Positions 7,847 to 15,611 of a stretch of 34,110 nt of DNA are shown one piece after another. Position 1 is the stretch's first letter, and each line of letters opens with the position of its first letter. The notes below the pieces were generated by a model. That model worked only from the letters and a program-made list of their open reading frames with translations, did no database searches and had not been told where the DNA came from. Origin of the DNA: Lachnospiraceae bacterium (GTDB lineage Bacteria > Bacillota > Clostridia > Lachnospirales > Lachnospiraceae); assembly GCA_900751785.1 (NCBI GenBank), contig CAADSM010000143.1:1-34110 (forward strand), written 5' to 3'. The position numbers and the translations under genes were made by a program.

Positions 7847-9307
7847 TTACTTGCAAAGTTTTTTGAACTCGTCAGCTACAAACTGAACCTGCATACCAAT
7901 GATGACCTGAATGTCAGTCTTGGACGGACGGATCACACCTGAAACGCCGGCTGATTTAATCTTCTTCTCGTCAACCTTTGTGTAATCCTTAATCTCAAGA
8001 CGAAGTCTTGTGATACAGTTGCTGACTGTCTTAACGTTCTCTTTTCCTCCAACGCCTTCCAGAATGATCTTAGCTACTTCTGTAAAGTTGTTGTTGGAAA
8101 GCTTAACCTGTTTCTCTGCTTCCTGATCATCATCCTCGCGTCCCGGTGTCTTCAGATCGAACTTCGTGATCGCGAAACGGAATACCACATAGAATACAAG
8201 AAATGCTGCAATACCAAGCGGAATGATCATCCATGTGTTCGCAGCTGCCGGAAGGGAAGCTGAGAACAGAAGGTCAGTAGCTCCGGCTGAGAAGCTGAAT
8301 CCTGCACGGAATCCGACAAGCACTGTGATTACTGTGAAGATAGCATACAGCAGTGCGTAGATAGCATACAGCGCCGGTGCAAGGAACATGAAACCGAACT
8401 CGAACGGCTCTGTAACACCGCAGACAAATGCTGCGATAGCTGCGGAAGCAACAAGACCGATAGCAGCCTGTTTCTTTCCAGGCTTCGCTGTGTGAACCAT
8501 AGCCAGAGCAGCGCCCGGAACACCGAACATCATACACGGGAAGAATCCTGACATGTACATACCAAGGCTCCATGTAACGTCCGCGCTTGTCTCGCCTGCC
8601 CAGAAGTGAGTCAGGTCGCCGAGACCGATGGTGTCAAACCAGAATACGTTGTTCAGCGCGTGGTGCAGGCCGAACGGGATGAGCAGTCTGTTGAAGAATG
8701 CATAGAGACCAGCTCCTACAGCATCCAGTTTTGCGATTCCTTCGCCCAGCATAACCAGTCCCGTGAAGACGATCGGCCATACGAACAGAAGAACAACTGA
8801 TACAATGATGGAAACAACGCCTGCTACGATAGCTACGCAGCGCTTGCCGCTGAAGAACGACAGCCAGTCCGGAAGCTTCGTGCCCTTAAATCTGTTGTAG
8901 CACAGAGCGCCGATCACACCAGCAATGATACCGATGAACGGGTTCTGGATCTTGTCGAATGCCAGTGTAGCGTCCTCAGAAAGTGTTCTGATAACGGATA
9001 CGTTAGCTGTTGACAGAAGGTTGATCATCATCAGCCAGGATACAAGAGCCGCAAGACCGCCTGTACCGTCGTTGTCTTCTGACATTCCAACACCTACACC
9101 AATTGCGAACAGGATTGCCATGTTGTCGATGACAGCGCCGCCCGCTTTCACCAGATAGTATCCAATCTGCTGAACAATACCTGTAACTTCACCGCCCTGC
9201 ATGGTTGACGGGCAGAGCAGATATCCGATACCCATAAGGATACCACAGATCGGCAGCGTTGCTACAGGAAGCATCAGGGATTTTCCTAATTTCTGTAAAA
9301 ACTTCAT
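7847..9307 (-). CDS. nagE: PTS transporter IICB, N-acetylglucosamine type
   Basis: Membrane permease of the phosphotransferase system that imports and phosphorylates a sugar, most likely N-acetylglucosamine. The 486 residues comprise a multi-span IIC domain (about 1-385) with the GlcNAc-type signature FGLHHALNNVFWF and GMYMSGFFP, and a C-terminal IIB domain (about 410-486) with the phosphocysteine motif NCITRLRLE, Cys431. No IIA domain is fused; the separate IIA gene lies 80 bases upstream. The neighbouring nagA and nagB genes support GlcNAc over glucose. The start has AGGAGG eight bases away. The operon is under LicT-type antitermination. Confidence 0.9.
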   Translation of the reverse strand: MKFLQKLGKSLMLPVATLPICGILMGIGYLLCPSTMQGGEVTGIVQQIGYYLVKAGGAVIDNMAILFAIGVGVGMSEDNDGTGGLAALVSWLMMINLLSTANVSVIRTLSEDATLAFDKIQNPFIGIIAGVIGALCYNRFKGTKLPDWLSFFSGKRCVAIVAGVVSIIVSVVLLFVWPIVFTGLVMLGEGIAKLDAVGAGLYAFFNRLLIPFGLHHALNNVFWFDTIGLGDLTHFWAGETSADVTWSLGMYMSGFFPCMMFGVPGAALAMVHTAKPGKKQAAIGLVASAAIAAFVCGVTEPFEFGFMFLAPALYAIYALLYAIFTVITVLVGFRAGFSFSAGATDLLFSASLPAAANTWMIIPLGIAAFLVFYVVFRFAITKFDLKTPGREDDDQEAEKQVKLSNNNFTEVAKIILEGVGGKENVKTVSNCITRLRLEIKDYTKVDEKKIKSAGVSGVIRPSKTDIQVIIGMQVQFVADEFKKLCK

Positions 9308-9387
9308 ACGTTTTCCTCCTTTTTTAAACTCTCATTGCTAATCCCTTTATGTATTTCAACCGGTCACAATGCCGGTCAAAATCAAAA

Positions 9388-9870
9388 TTATTTTTTAATG
9401 ACGACAGCGTCGTCCCCCGAATTCACATCGCTTCCCGTGATTCCTTCAACGGAAGCATAATCCGGCGTGTTGCAGACAAGCATCGGAGTAATGGTATCGT
9501 AGCCTGCTGCTTTTACTTTATCCAGGTCGACCTCAAGAAGAAGGTCGCCTTTCTTCACCTGGTCGCCGGCTTTCACATGTCCTGTAAAACCGTCTCCATT
9601 CATCTTGACTGTGTCCAGACCTACGTGGATGAGCACCTCTGCTCCGAAATCCGTAGTCAGGCTGACTGCATGGAGCGTATCAAATACCATCCCGATCTCT
9701 CCGTCTGCCGGAGCGTAGATCTTACCCTCTGAAGGGATGACCGCCATACCTTTTCCGAGCATTTCCTGCGCGAATGTAGGGTCGCTCACCTCGCTCAGCG
9801 GAACTGCTTTTCCCTTAACAGGAGCTCCGAGCACATAGTTATCGTCTTTCTTCTTAAAAAAATTAAACAT
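9388..9870 (-). CDS. PTS IIA protein, glucose family (Crr-like)
   Basis: Soluble phosphocarrier passing phosphate from HPr to the IIB domain of NagE. The ATG at 9870 gives 160 residues. The frame is open upstream, but AGGAGG eight bases before this ATG and the typical MFNFFKKK start fix it. The motif EVLIHVGLDTV holds the phospho-acceptor His82, and DTLHAVSL supplies the second active-site histidine (His68). It starts eight bases after the licT stop codon and precedes nagE, so the three genes form one operon. Confidence 0.93.
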   Translation of the reverse strand: MFNFFKKKDDNYVLGAPVKGKAVPLSEVSDPTFAQEMLGKGMAVIPSEGKIYAPADGEIGMVFDTLHAVSLTTDFGAEVLIHVGLDTVKMNGDGFTGHVKAGDQVKKGDLLLEVDLDKVKAAGYDTITPMLVCNTPDYASVEGITGSDVNSGDDAVVIKK

Positions 9871-9878
9871 TTTTCCTC

Positions 9879-10715
9879 CTATTCTTCTGCCATTGCAATC
9901 CGTCGGATATGGATTGACAGATACATGATCTCTTCCGCTGACAGCCGGCAGCCGGCTGACTCTTCGATGTAGTCTGCGATCTTTTCGCTGCACGCGTATT
10001 CTCTCGGATACTTCTTTTTCATCATCTCAGCCAGCTCGCTCTCTTCATCGGGAAGAAGCTCCTTTCGGTATACCCGCTGGAGCAGGAACTTGACATGTGT
10101 AATAAACCTCTCATAGTGCAGGCTTCCTTCATCCAGCCGGATCCCCAGCTCTCTGGTGACTATATCGAGAATATCCTTCATCTGATTCGGAAAATGCAGC
10201 GCGTCGCGGATATCCGTGCCATATTCGGCATTCACAAAATGAAGGGCTATGAATCCCGCTTCGTCTTCGGGAAGACTTACATGAAGCCGCTCCCTGATCA
10301 GATCGACCGCGTATTTCCCAAGCTCATACTCCTGTGTGTAGAATCTTTTGATCTCCCACAGCAGGGCATTCTCAAGATTGATCCCCTTCTGGTACCTCTC
10401 GATCGCGAAATTGATATGGTCTGTCAGAGTTACGTAAATGCTCTGATTCAGCTTCAGCTTCAAAGTGCTCTTCGCGTAGGAGATGATATCATTCGAGATC
10501 TGAGCATGTTCCAGCGGCATATTCGCCAGCAGCTCCTTGAACTGTTCCGCAACACTCTGACTCTTGATCCTGAAAACCTTCTCAATCTTTGATTTGTTGA
10601 TAACAGCACCGGCTCTCACTCCGAAACCAATGCCTCTTCCCATCACTACTACTTCTCTTCCAGTCTCATCATAAGCAGAAACAATGTTATTGTTAATTAC
10701 TTTCTCTACAGTCAT
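9879..10715 (-). CDS. licT: LicT/BglG-type transcription antiterminator
   Basis: RNA-binding antiterminator controlled by PTS phosphorylation. Starting at the ATG at 10715 the protein has 278 residues: an RNA-binding CAT domain (1-55, with NNNIVSAYDETG and VVVMGRGIGF) and two PRD domains. The four regulatory histidines fall at His100, His159, His207 and His269, the same numbers I recall for Bacillus LicT, which supports this start over the in-frame ATG at 10745. GGAAGG lies seven bases upstream. The gene is the first of the licT-IIA-nagE operon and sits just behind a RAT/terminator element it should control. A second RAT precedes nagB. Confidence 0.95.
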   Translation of the reverse strand: MTVEKVINNNIVSAYDETGREVVVMGRGIGFGVRAGAVINKSKIEKVFRIKSQSVAEQFKELLANMPLEHAQISNDIISYAKSTLKLKLNQSIYVTLTDHINFAIERYQKGINLENALLWEIKRFYTQEYELGKYAVDLIRERLHVSLPEDEAGFIALHFVNAEYGTDIRDALHFPNQMKDILDIVTRELGIRLDEGSLHYERFITHVKFLLQRVYRKELLPDEESELAEMMKKKYPREYACSEKIADYIEESAGCRLSAEEIMYLSIHIRRIAMAEE

Positions 10716-10734
10716 AATGTGCCTTCCATAGGAC

Positions 10735-10811
10735 AAAAAAACCAAATCTTATAAACACTTGTGTTGTTCTGTTTATAAAATTTGGTTTTGCCTGCCTCAC
10801 AGTAACAATCC
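10735..10811 (-). promoter_or_regulatory. LicT-type RAT with overlapping terminator, licT operon
   Basis: Minus strand 10811 to 10784 matches the ribonucleic antiterminator consensus: GGATTGTTACTG, a short variable loop, then GCAGGCAAAACC. Its last bases overlap the start of a long terminator stem (AACCAAATTTTATAAACA paired with TGTTTATAAGATTTGGTT) followed by eight T residues. Binding of the LicT protein to the RAT should prevent the terminator from forming. It lies about 20 bases before the licT start codon, so licT is autoregulated. Confidence 0.95.
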
Positions 10812-10834
10812 AGTACTATTTAATTCATATGTAA

Positions 10835-10863
10835 ACTATAGCAAATAATTACAATAAAGTCAA
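10835..10863 (-). promoter_or_regulatory. Sigma-A promoter of the licT-IIA-nagE operon
   Basis: TTGACT (10858-10863) and TATAGT (10835-10840), 17 bases apart on the minus strand, about 25 bases before the RAT. The surrounding 10812-10917 region is very AT-rich. I see no cre site that I would defend. Confidence 0.85.
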
Positions 10864-10917
10864 TCTTAAACTTTATTTTTTGTTTATAATGTTTATGTTT
10901 TCTTTATTTTTTTGCAA

Positions 10918-12033
10918 TTACTGCTTTTTCCCGTTTACATAGACAGCCTTGACATTCAGATCGTCATCCAGGAGAACAAAATCTGCATCTTTTCCTTCAG
11001 AAATGCTTCCGCATCTGTCATAAATGCCGATCTCCTTTGCCGGATTGACAGCTGCGCATGCAACAGCGTCTTCCAGCGGGACTCCCATCTTCTGCACCGC
11101 AACTTTCAGGCATCCCATAAGGTTTGTGGCCGATCCCGCGATCGTTCCGTCTGCAAGTGTCGCCAGAGGTCCTTTCACGAAAACGTCCTGTCCGCCCAAT
11201 GTATACTGCCCGTCTGTAAGTCCGGTCGCCCTCATGCTGTCACTGATCAGGATGACTCTGTCCGCCCCGAACATCGCAAACGTTGCGCGTACGACCGACG
11301 GATGGATATGTACTCCGTCGCAGATCAGCTCGACATGGCACTTCTCATCATCGCGGGCAGCTCCGATCACTCCTGGAGCTCTGTGCGTAAATGCCGGCAT
11401 GGCATTGTAGAGATGTGTCACATGGCTGGCGCCTCTCTCGAGCGCCTCTGCCGCCGTGTCATAGTCTGCCACAGTATGTGCGATGGAGATCACCACATCA
11501 TCCTTCATCTCATCGATGAATTCCATGGCTCCGTCATTTTCCGGTGCAATGTCTACCAGCTTGATCAGTCCGCCCGACTCTTCCTGCAGTTTTTTGAAAA
11601 GCTCGATGTCGCACTTTCTGATATGATCTGCTGCCTGAGCGCCTTTTTTCTTCTCGCTGATGAAAGGTCCTTCCATATTGATGCCGACAAGCTTAGCGCC
11701 CTCCTTGCCTTCATAATCAGCAGCTGTCTTCATGATCTTGTGGAGATCAGCTTCTGACAGCGTCATAGTCGCCGGGCACATGGAGGTCACGCCGATGGAC
11801 GCCTCATATTTCGCCATATTTGCGATCGCCTCGGTGCTCGCATCACAGAAATCATCTCCAACGCATCCGTGGAAATGGATATCCACAAGCCCGGGTATCA
11901 TATAGCAGCCTTCTCCGTCAATGACTTCACCGTCTGCCTCATTCACCGGAGCAAATTTTCCGTCTTTTACCCCGGCTTCTCCTTCTGTAAAAATCCTGTC
12001 TTCCCCAAATATTTTTACATTTTTGATGATCAT
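10918..12033 (-). CDS. nagA: N-acetylglucosamine-6-phosphate deacetylase
   Basis: Removes the acetyl group from GlcNAc-6-phosphate, giving glucosamine-6-phosphate for NagB. The 371 residues show the amidohydrolase-fold landmarks: GLVDIHFHG, the metal-binding glutamate in NMEGPFIS, IAHTVADYD, VTHLYNAM, CDGVHIHP and the catalytic-Asp segment ILISDSM, with the C-terminal PAKEIGI and GKDADFVLLD. Translation starts at ATG 12033 with a modest AAGGA site. It follows nagB by 21 bases and is transcribed with it. No clear terminator follows; an AT-rich stretch leads into the licT promoter. Confidence 0.96.
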   Translation of the reverse strand: MIIKNVKIFGEDRIFTEGEAGVKDGKFAPVNEADGEVIDGEGCYMIPGLVDIHFHGCVGDDFCDASTEAIANMAKYEASIGVTSMCPATMTLSEADLHKIMKTAADYEGKEGAKLVGINMEGPFISEKKKGAQAADHIRKCDIELFKKLQEESGGLIKLVDIAPENDGAMEFIDEMKDDVVISIAHTVADYDTAAEALERGASHVTHLYNAMPAFTHRAPGVIGAARDDEKCHVELICDGVHIHPSVVRATFAMFGADRVILISDSMRATGLTDGQYTLGGQDVFVKGPLATLADGTIAGSATNLMGCLKVAVQKMGVPLEDAVACAAVNPAKEIGIYDRCGSISEGKDADFVLLDDDLNVKAVYVNGKKQ

Positions 12034-12054
12034 TTTTCAGATTCCTTCTTTCTA

Positions 12055-12786
12055 TTATCTCGGAATTTTAGATAAAGCAGCGCTGTCCGCAACAACCACT
12101 ACATCATTATGAAACTGCAGGATCGATCCCGGCATCTCCGGCGTCACTGGTCCGAAAAGGCATTTTGCCAGGGCATCTGCTTTCGCTTCGCCGTTCGCAA
12201 CGAGCAGTATCTTCTTCGCTCTCATGATCGTACCAATTCCCATGGAGTACGCCTGCCTCGGAACATCGTCAGCAGATGCGAAAAACCGCTTGTTTGCTTC
12301 AATCGTGCTCTCTGTCAGATCAACACAATGTGTCATCTTTGCAAATGAGCTGTCAGGCTCATTGAAGCCGATATGTCCATTATTACCCAGCCCCAGAAGC
12401 TGAATGTCAACTCCGCCCATAGAGCGAATCACTTCCTCATATCTTGTACATTCTTTTTCAGAATCCATCTCTGTTCCATCCGGAACATTTGTATTCTCTG
12501 GATTGATATTCACTCTGTCAAACAGATGCTTGTGCATAAAGTAATAATAGCTCTGATCATTTTCTTTGTTCAGGCCTTTGTACTCATCCAGGTTTACCGT
12601 CTTAATCTGGCTGAAGTCCAGATCTCCTTTCTCATACCAGTCAACCAGGCAGTCATACAAACCGATCGGTGTTGATCCGGTTGCAAGCCCTAAAACGCTG
12701 TCCGGCTTTAAGGTGATCTGAGATGCAAGAATGCTCGCCGCCTTTCTGCTCATCTCCTCGTAATTCTTTGCCTCATAAATCTTCAT
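12055..12786 (-). CDS. nagB: Glucosamine-6-phosphate deaminase
   Basis: Converts glucosamine-6-phosphate to fructose-6-phosphate and ammonia, feeding glycolysis. The 243 residues are the usual Gram-positive length, without the longer C-terminus of enterobacterial NagB. Motifs are LGLATGSTPIGLY, NLDEYKGL (Asp67), and GLGNNGHIGFNEP with His138 and Glu143. AGGAGG lies ten bases before the ATG. It is first in the nagB-nagA transcript, which begins with a LicT-type RAT and then runs through a palindromic repeat cluster before reaching nagB. Confidence 0.96.
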   Translation of the reverse strand: MKIYEAKNYEEMSRKAASILASQITLKPDSVLGLATGSTPIGLYDCLVDWYEKGDLDFSQIKTVNLDEYKGLNKENDQSYYYFMHKHLFDRVNINPENTNVPDGTEMDSEKECTRYEEVIRSMGGVDIQLLGLGNNGHIGFNEPDSSFAKMTHCVDLTESTIEANKRFFASADDVPRQAYSMGIGTIMRAKKILLVANGEAKADALAKCLFGPVTPEMPGSILQFHNDVVVVADSAALSKIPR

Positions 12787-12833
12787 CTGACTCTTCCTCC
12801 TAAAATTTAATATTTGCTCCGGGTTTTCACTGT

Positions 12834-12880
12834 CACGCAGCTCGATTCCGCTGCGCTACATCTCGCTGTGGCGTCCCGCC
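12834..12880. repeat. 47-bp repeat, copy 1, nagB leader
   Basis: First of two nearly identical 47-bp copies (the other is 12909-12955) that differ at one base (A at 12858, C at 12933). Each begins CACGCAGCTCGATTCC and ends GGCGTCCCGCC. The copies are 75 bp apart start to start. Between them is a small hairpin, GTACC-TCTC-GGTAC (12881-12894). The sequence is GC-rich, unlike the AT-rich leader around it. Confidence 0.85.
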
Positions 12881-12897
12881 GTACCTCTCGGTACGAT

Positions 12898-13035
12898 TCC
12901 CGTTCTGCCACGCAGCTCGATTCCGCTGCGCTCCATCTCGCTGTGGCGTCCCGCCACATACAGGTACATGGAGACATCCCGATGCAAGCCAGCTTGCTCG
13001 GGCTGCCTCATATACCTGTGCGTGGCAGAACGGGA
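12898..13035. repeat. 138-bp nested palindromic element containing repeat copy 2
   Basis: Fifteen-base perfect inverted arms (12898-12912 and 13021-13035, containing CCCGTTCTGCCACG) enclose the second 47-bp repeat copy (12909-12955), an inner imperfect pair (ACAGGTAC with TATACCTGT) and a hairpin (CCCGA, GCAAGC / GCTTGC, TCGGG at 12978-13002). Short frames across it on both strands encode nothing recognisable. It looks like a dispersed REP-like or miniature palindromic element sitting in the nagBA 5' untranslated region, between the RAT terminator and the nagB ribosome binding site. Confidence 0.7.
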
Positions 13036-13038
13036 TAC

Positions 13039-13118
13039 AAAGAAACCAGATTTCCAGAGCATAAAGTGGTACTTTACTTCTTGAAAATCTGGTTTTGCCT
13101 TCCATAGAGTAACAACCC
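13039..13118 (-). promoter_or_regulatory. LicT-type RAT with overlapping terminator, nagBA operon
   Basis: Minus strand 13118 to 13091 is a second RAT: GGGTTGTTACTC, loop, then GAAGGCAAAACC. It overlaps a terminator stem (AAACCAGATTT paired with AAATCTGGTTT; inner pair AAAGTACCACTTT) followed by CTTTG. Layout, length (28 bases) and key positions match the RAT before licT, so the same antiterminator probably acts on both. The T tract is weaker than in the first element. Confidence 0.92.
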
Positions 13119-13137
13119 AGTGCTTACAACTAAATTA

Positions 13138-13166
13138 ATAGTAACAATCGTGCGCTTAATTGTCAA
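13138..13166 (-). promoter_or_regulatory. Sigma-A promoter of the nagB-nagA operon
   Basis: TTGACA (13161-13166) and TACTAT (13138-13143) on the minus strand with a 17-base spacer, starting four bases past the truA stop codon. The predicted transcript enters the RAT about 15 bases later. Confidence 0.83.
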
Positions 13167-13169
13167 GCC

Positions 13170-13934
13170 TTAACAGTCAGTTCTTTTATTTTCATCGTTT
13201 TTATAGACAATTTTCACAAGCACTAAGCCCTGCGGGGGCGCTGTAGCACCGGCGGTTTCGCGGTCTTCTGCCTCGAGGATCTCCTTCACGCGGGCAGGGG
13301 TATAGAATCCTCTCCCCACCCTGATCAGCGTGCCGGCTATAATGCGCACCATATTGTACAGGAATCCGTTCCCGGTGATCCGGATCGTGATCAGGCTGCC
13401 ATCCCGGATGACGTCCAGATTGTAGATCGTCCGAACCGTGTCCTCCACATCTGTCCGTATATTGCAGAAGCTCTTGAAGTCATGCTCTCCCTTCAGATAC
13501 TCCGCCGCCTCCTGCATTTTCACAGTATCAAGAGGATAGGAGACAAAGCAGGTGTCTCTTCTGCGGAGCGGGTCCGGCATCTCCCGGTTCAAAATATGGT
13601 ATTCATATGTCTTCACAGTGTCCTGATAGCGCGGATGCCAGTCAGACGGCACCTCCTCCGACTTCACGACGACAATATCCTCCGGCAGCCTCCGGTTCAG
13701 CGCATACGCGATCCTCTCCCCGGGGATAGTCGTGTCTGAATCAAACACCGCCACATTACCCATGGCGTGCACGCCGGAATCGGTCCTGCTCGCACCGATC
13801 ACCGTGATCTTCTCGCCCGTGAGCTCTGAGAGCGCGCGGTTGAGCACCTCCTCCACTGTGATCCCGTTGGGCTGGACCTGCCACCCGCAGTAATCTGTTC
13901 CGTCATAAGCAACAGTGAGTTTAAACCGTTTCAT
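13170..13934 (-). CDS. truA: tRNA pseudouridine(38-40) synthase
   Basis: Converts uridines 38-40 of the tRNA anticodon arm to pseudouridine. From the ATG at 13934 the protein is 254 residues. It starts KLTVAYDGTDYCGWQ and has the catalytic motif GASRTDSGVHA with Asp52, plus NGFLYNMVRIIAGTL near the C-terminus. The frame is open upstream to 14030, but that part overlaps ecfT, and GGGAGG precedes the chosen ATG. It begins 11 bases after ecfT, so it is the last gene of ecfA1-ecfA2-ecfT-truA. Confidence 0.95.
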   Translation of the reverse strand: MKRFKLTVAYDGTDYCGWQVQPNGITVEEVLNRALSELTGEKITVIGASRTDSGVHAMGNVAVFDSDTTIPGERIAYALNRRLPEDIVVVKSEEVPSDWHPRYQDTVKTYEYHILNREMPDPLRRRDTCFVSYPLDTVKMQEAAEYLKGEHDFKSFCNIRTDVEDTVRTIYNLDVIRDGSLITIRITGNGFLYNMVRIIAGTLIRVGRGFYTPARVKEILEAEDRETAGATAPPQGLVLVKIVYKNDENKRTDC

Positions 13935-13945
13935 GCGTCCTCCCC

Positions 13946-14770
13946 TCAGAAGATCCACAGCTTGACAGGCACGAACCTTCCGACCACAAAAATAATCACC
14001 ATATAGAGCACTGTTATCACATATGCCCATTTGTCCTGCGCCTTGTATTTCAGGGGCTTCATCTTCGTCCGTCCCTCGCCGCCGTTATAACACCTCGCCT
14101 CCATAGCCATCGCAAGGTCATTGGCACGGCGGAACGCCGAGACAAAGAGCGGCACGAGGATCGGGGTCATAGCCTTGGCCCGCTGTATGATATTTCCTGA
14201 TTCAAAATCCGCGCCGCGGGCGAGCTGCGCCTTCATGATCTTGTCCGTCTCTTCCAGCAGGATCGGGATGAAGCGCAGGGCGATCGACATCATCATCGCC
14301 ACCTCATGCACAGGGACATTGATCCTGTTCAGCGGCCGGAGCAGCTTCTCAAGACCGTCGGTGAGCCCGTTGGGGGAGGTCGTAAAGGTCATGATCGAGG
14401 ATCCCATCACAAGATAGATCAGACGGATCGCCATAAAAACAGACGTGCGCAGTCCTTCCTCCGTGATCGTAAAGATCCAGAAATGCACCAGGGTATCCCC
14501 GCCCCGTGTAAGGAAGAGGTTCATTACCACTGTGAACATCAGGAGGATCACAATTGGCTTCAATCCCTTCACGATATATTTCACCGGCACTCTGGACAGA
14601 CGGATCACACACCCGAGAAATATCGTTGCGGCTACATAGCCCAGAAGGCTGTTCTGTATAAAGAGAGACACGAGAAACAGGAGGGTGCAGACGATCTTCA
14701 CCCTGGGATCCAGTCTGTGTATCGGGCTCTCCGCCGGATAGTACTGTCCGATCGTTATATCTCTAATCAT
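13946..14770 (-). CDS. ecfT: ECF transporter transmembrane protein EcfT
   Basis: Membrane coupling subunit of group II energy-coupling-factor vitamin transporters; it links the two ATPases to interchangeable substrate-binding S proteins. The 274 residues show an N-terminal IHRLDPRVKI, several hydrophobic spans (about 30-60, 70-90, 110-130, 245-270), and the two Ala-Arg motifs that contact the ATPases: LARGADFE and MEARCYNGG. It overlaps ecfA2 by eight bases and has GAGGAG six bases before its ATG. No S-component gene is in the window, as usual for this shared module. Confidence 0.95.
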   Translation of the reverse strand: MIRDITIGQYYPAESPIHRLDPRVKIVCTLLFLVSLFIQNSLLGYVAATIFLGCVIRLSRVPVKYIVKGLKPIVILLMFTVVMNLFLTRGGDTLVHFWIFTITEEGLRTSVFMAIRLIYLVMGSSIMTFTTSPNGLTDGLEKLLRPLNRINVPVHEVAMMMSIALRFIPILLEETDKIMKAQLARGADFESGNIIQRAKAMTPILVPLFVSAFRRANDLAMAMEARCYNGGEGRTKMKPLKYKAQDKWAYVITVLYMVIIFVVGRFVPVKLWIF

Positions 14771-15611
14771 GGAAACTCCTCATTATCTCATCCGCCGCTT
14801 CCCCGATCGTCGTCGCATCCGTCGACACCGGGAAGCCGCGCTCTTTCAAATCATGCATAACATAAGTAACCTGGGGAGCTGCAAGCCCCACCTTCTCCAG
14901 CTCTTTATAATGGGAAAAGACTTCCTTCGGGGTGCCGTCCAGCATCTTCTCCCCGCGGTTCATCACGATGATGCGCTCTACATATTTCGCGATATCCTCC
15001 ATGCTGTGGGAAACAAGGATCACTGTCATCCCCGTCTCTCGGTGGAGATGCTCGATCTGATCCAGGATCTCGTCTCTTCCCTTCGGGTCAAGCCCCGCCG
15101 TCGGTTCGTCCAGGACCAGCACCTTCGGATGCATGGCGAGGATCCCCGCGATCGCAACGCGCCTCTTCTGTCCGCCTGACAGCTCAAACGGTGACTGCCT
15201 GTAATATTTCTCCGGAAATCCGACCAGATCCAGCGCCTCTTTGGCACACTTCTCGCATTCTTCCGGCGGCAGCCCCTGATTCTTCGGTCCGAAGCATACG
15301 TCGCTCAGCACATCCGCCTCGAAGAGCTGATACTCCGGATACTGGAAGACGAGTCCGACCTGGCTCCGCAGCTTCTTCATATCATATCCTTCATCATAAA
15401 TATTCTGCCCGTCATACAGGATCCTCCCCGACGTCGCTTTGATCAGGCCGTTCAGATGCTGGATCAGCGTGGACTTGCCGGAACCGGTATGTCCGATGAT
15501 CCCCACGAACTGCCCCTGAGTGATCTCAAGGCTGACATCCTTAAGCGCATGCTTCTCATACGCGGTGCCCGGGCTGTATACATAATTCACATGTTCTAAC
15601 GCAATCGACAT
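14763..15611 (-). CDS. ecfA2: ECF transporter ATPase EcfA2
   Basis: One of the paired ATP-binding subunits driving ECF vitamin uptake. The 282 residues have Walker A GHTGSGKST, a Q-loop FQYPEYQLF typical of EcfA, the ABC signature LSGGQKRRVAIAG, Walker B VLVLDEPTAGLD and the switch histidine in VSHSMED. The C-terminal extension past residue 225 is the family's coupling region. It overlaps ecfA1 by 16 bases upstream and ecfT by eight bases downstream, a tightly coupled operon. GGAGG precedes the start. Confidence 0.95.
   Translation of the reverse strand: MSIALEHVNYVYSPGTAYEKHALKDVSLEITQGQFVGIIGHTGSGKSTLIQHLNGLIKATSGRILYDGQNIYDEGYDMKKLRSQVGLVFQYPEYQLFEADVLSDVCFGPKNQGLPPEECEKCAKEALDLVGFPEKYYRQSPFELSGGQKRRVAIAGILAMHPKVLVLDEPTAGLDPKGRDEILDQIEHLHRETGMTVILVSHSMEDIAKYVERIIVMNRGEKMLDGTPKEVFSHYKELEKVGLAAPQVTYVMHDLKERGFPVSTDATTIGEAADEIMRSFHD

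Noticed and set aside
12376..12400. NagB with Asn where the E. coli enzyme has an active-site Asp (GNNGHIGF)
   Set aside because: Gram-positive NagB proteins commonly have NGHIGF with a variable residue before it, so this is normal for the group.
12834..12955. Two 47-bp repeats with a 28-bp spacer as a CRISPR fragment
   Set aside because: Only two copies, the spacer itself is a hairpin continuing the palindromic element, and no cas gene is present.
12833..13105. Short overlapping frames on both strands in the nagB leader
   Set aside because: They only translate the palindromic repeats and the RAT/terminator; no start site or family similarity.
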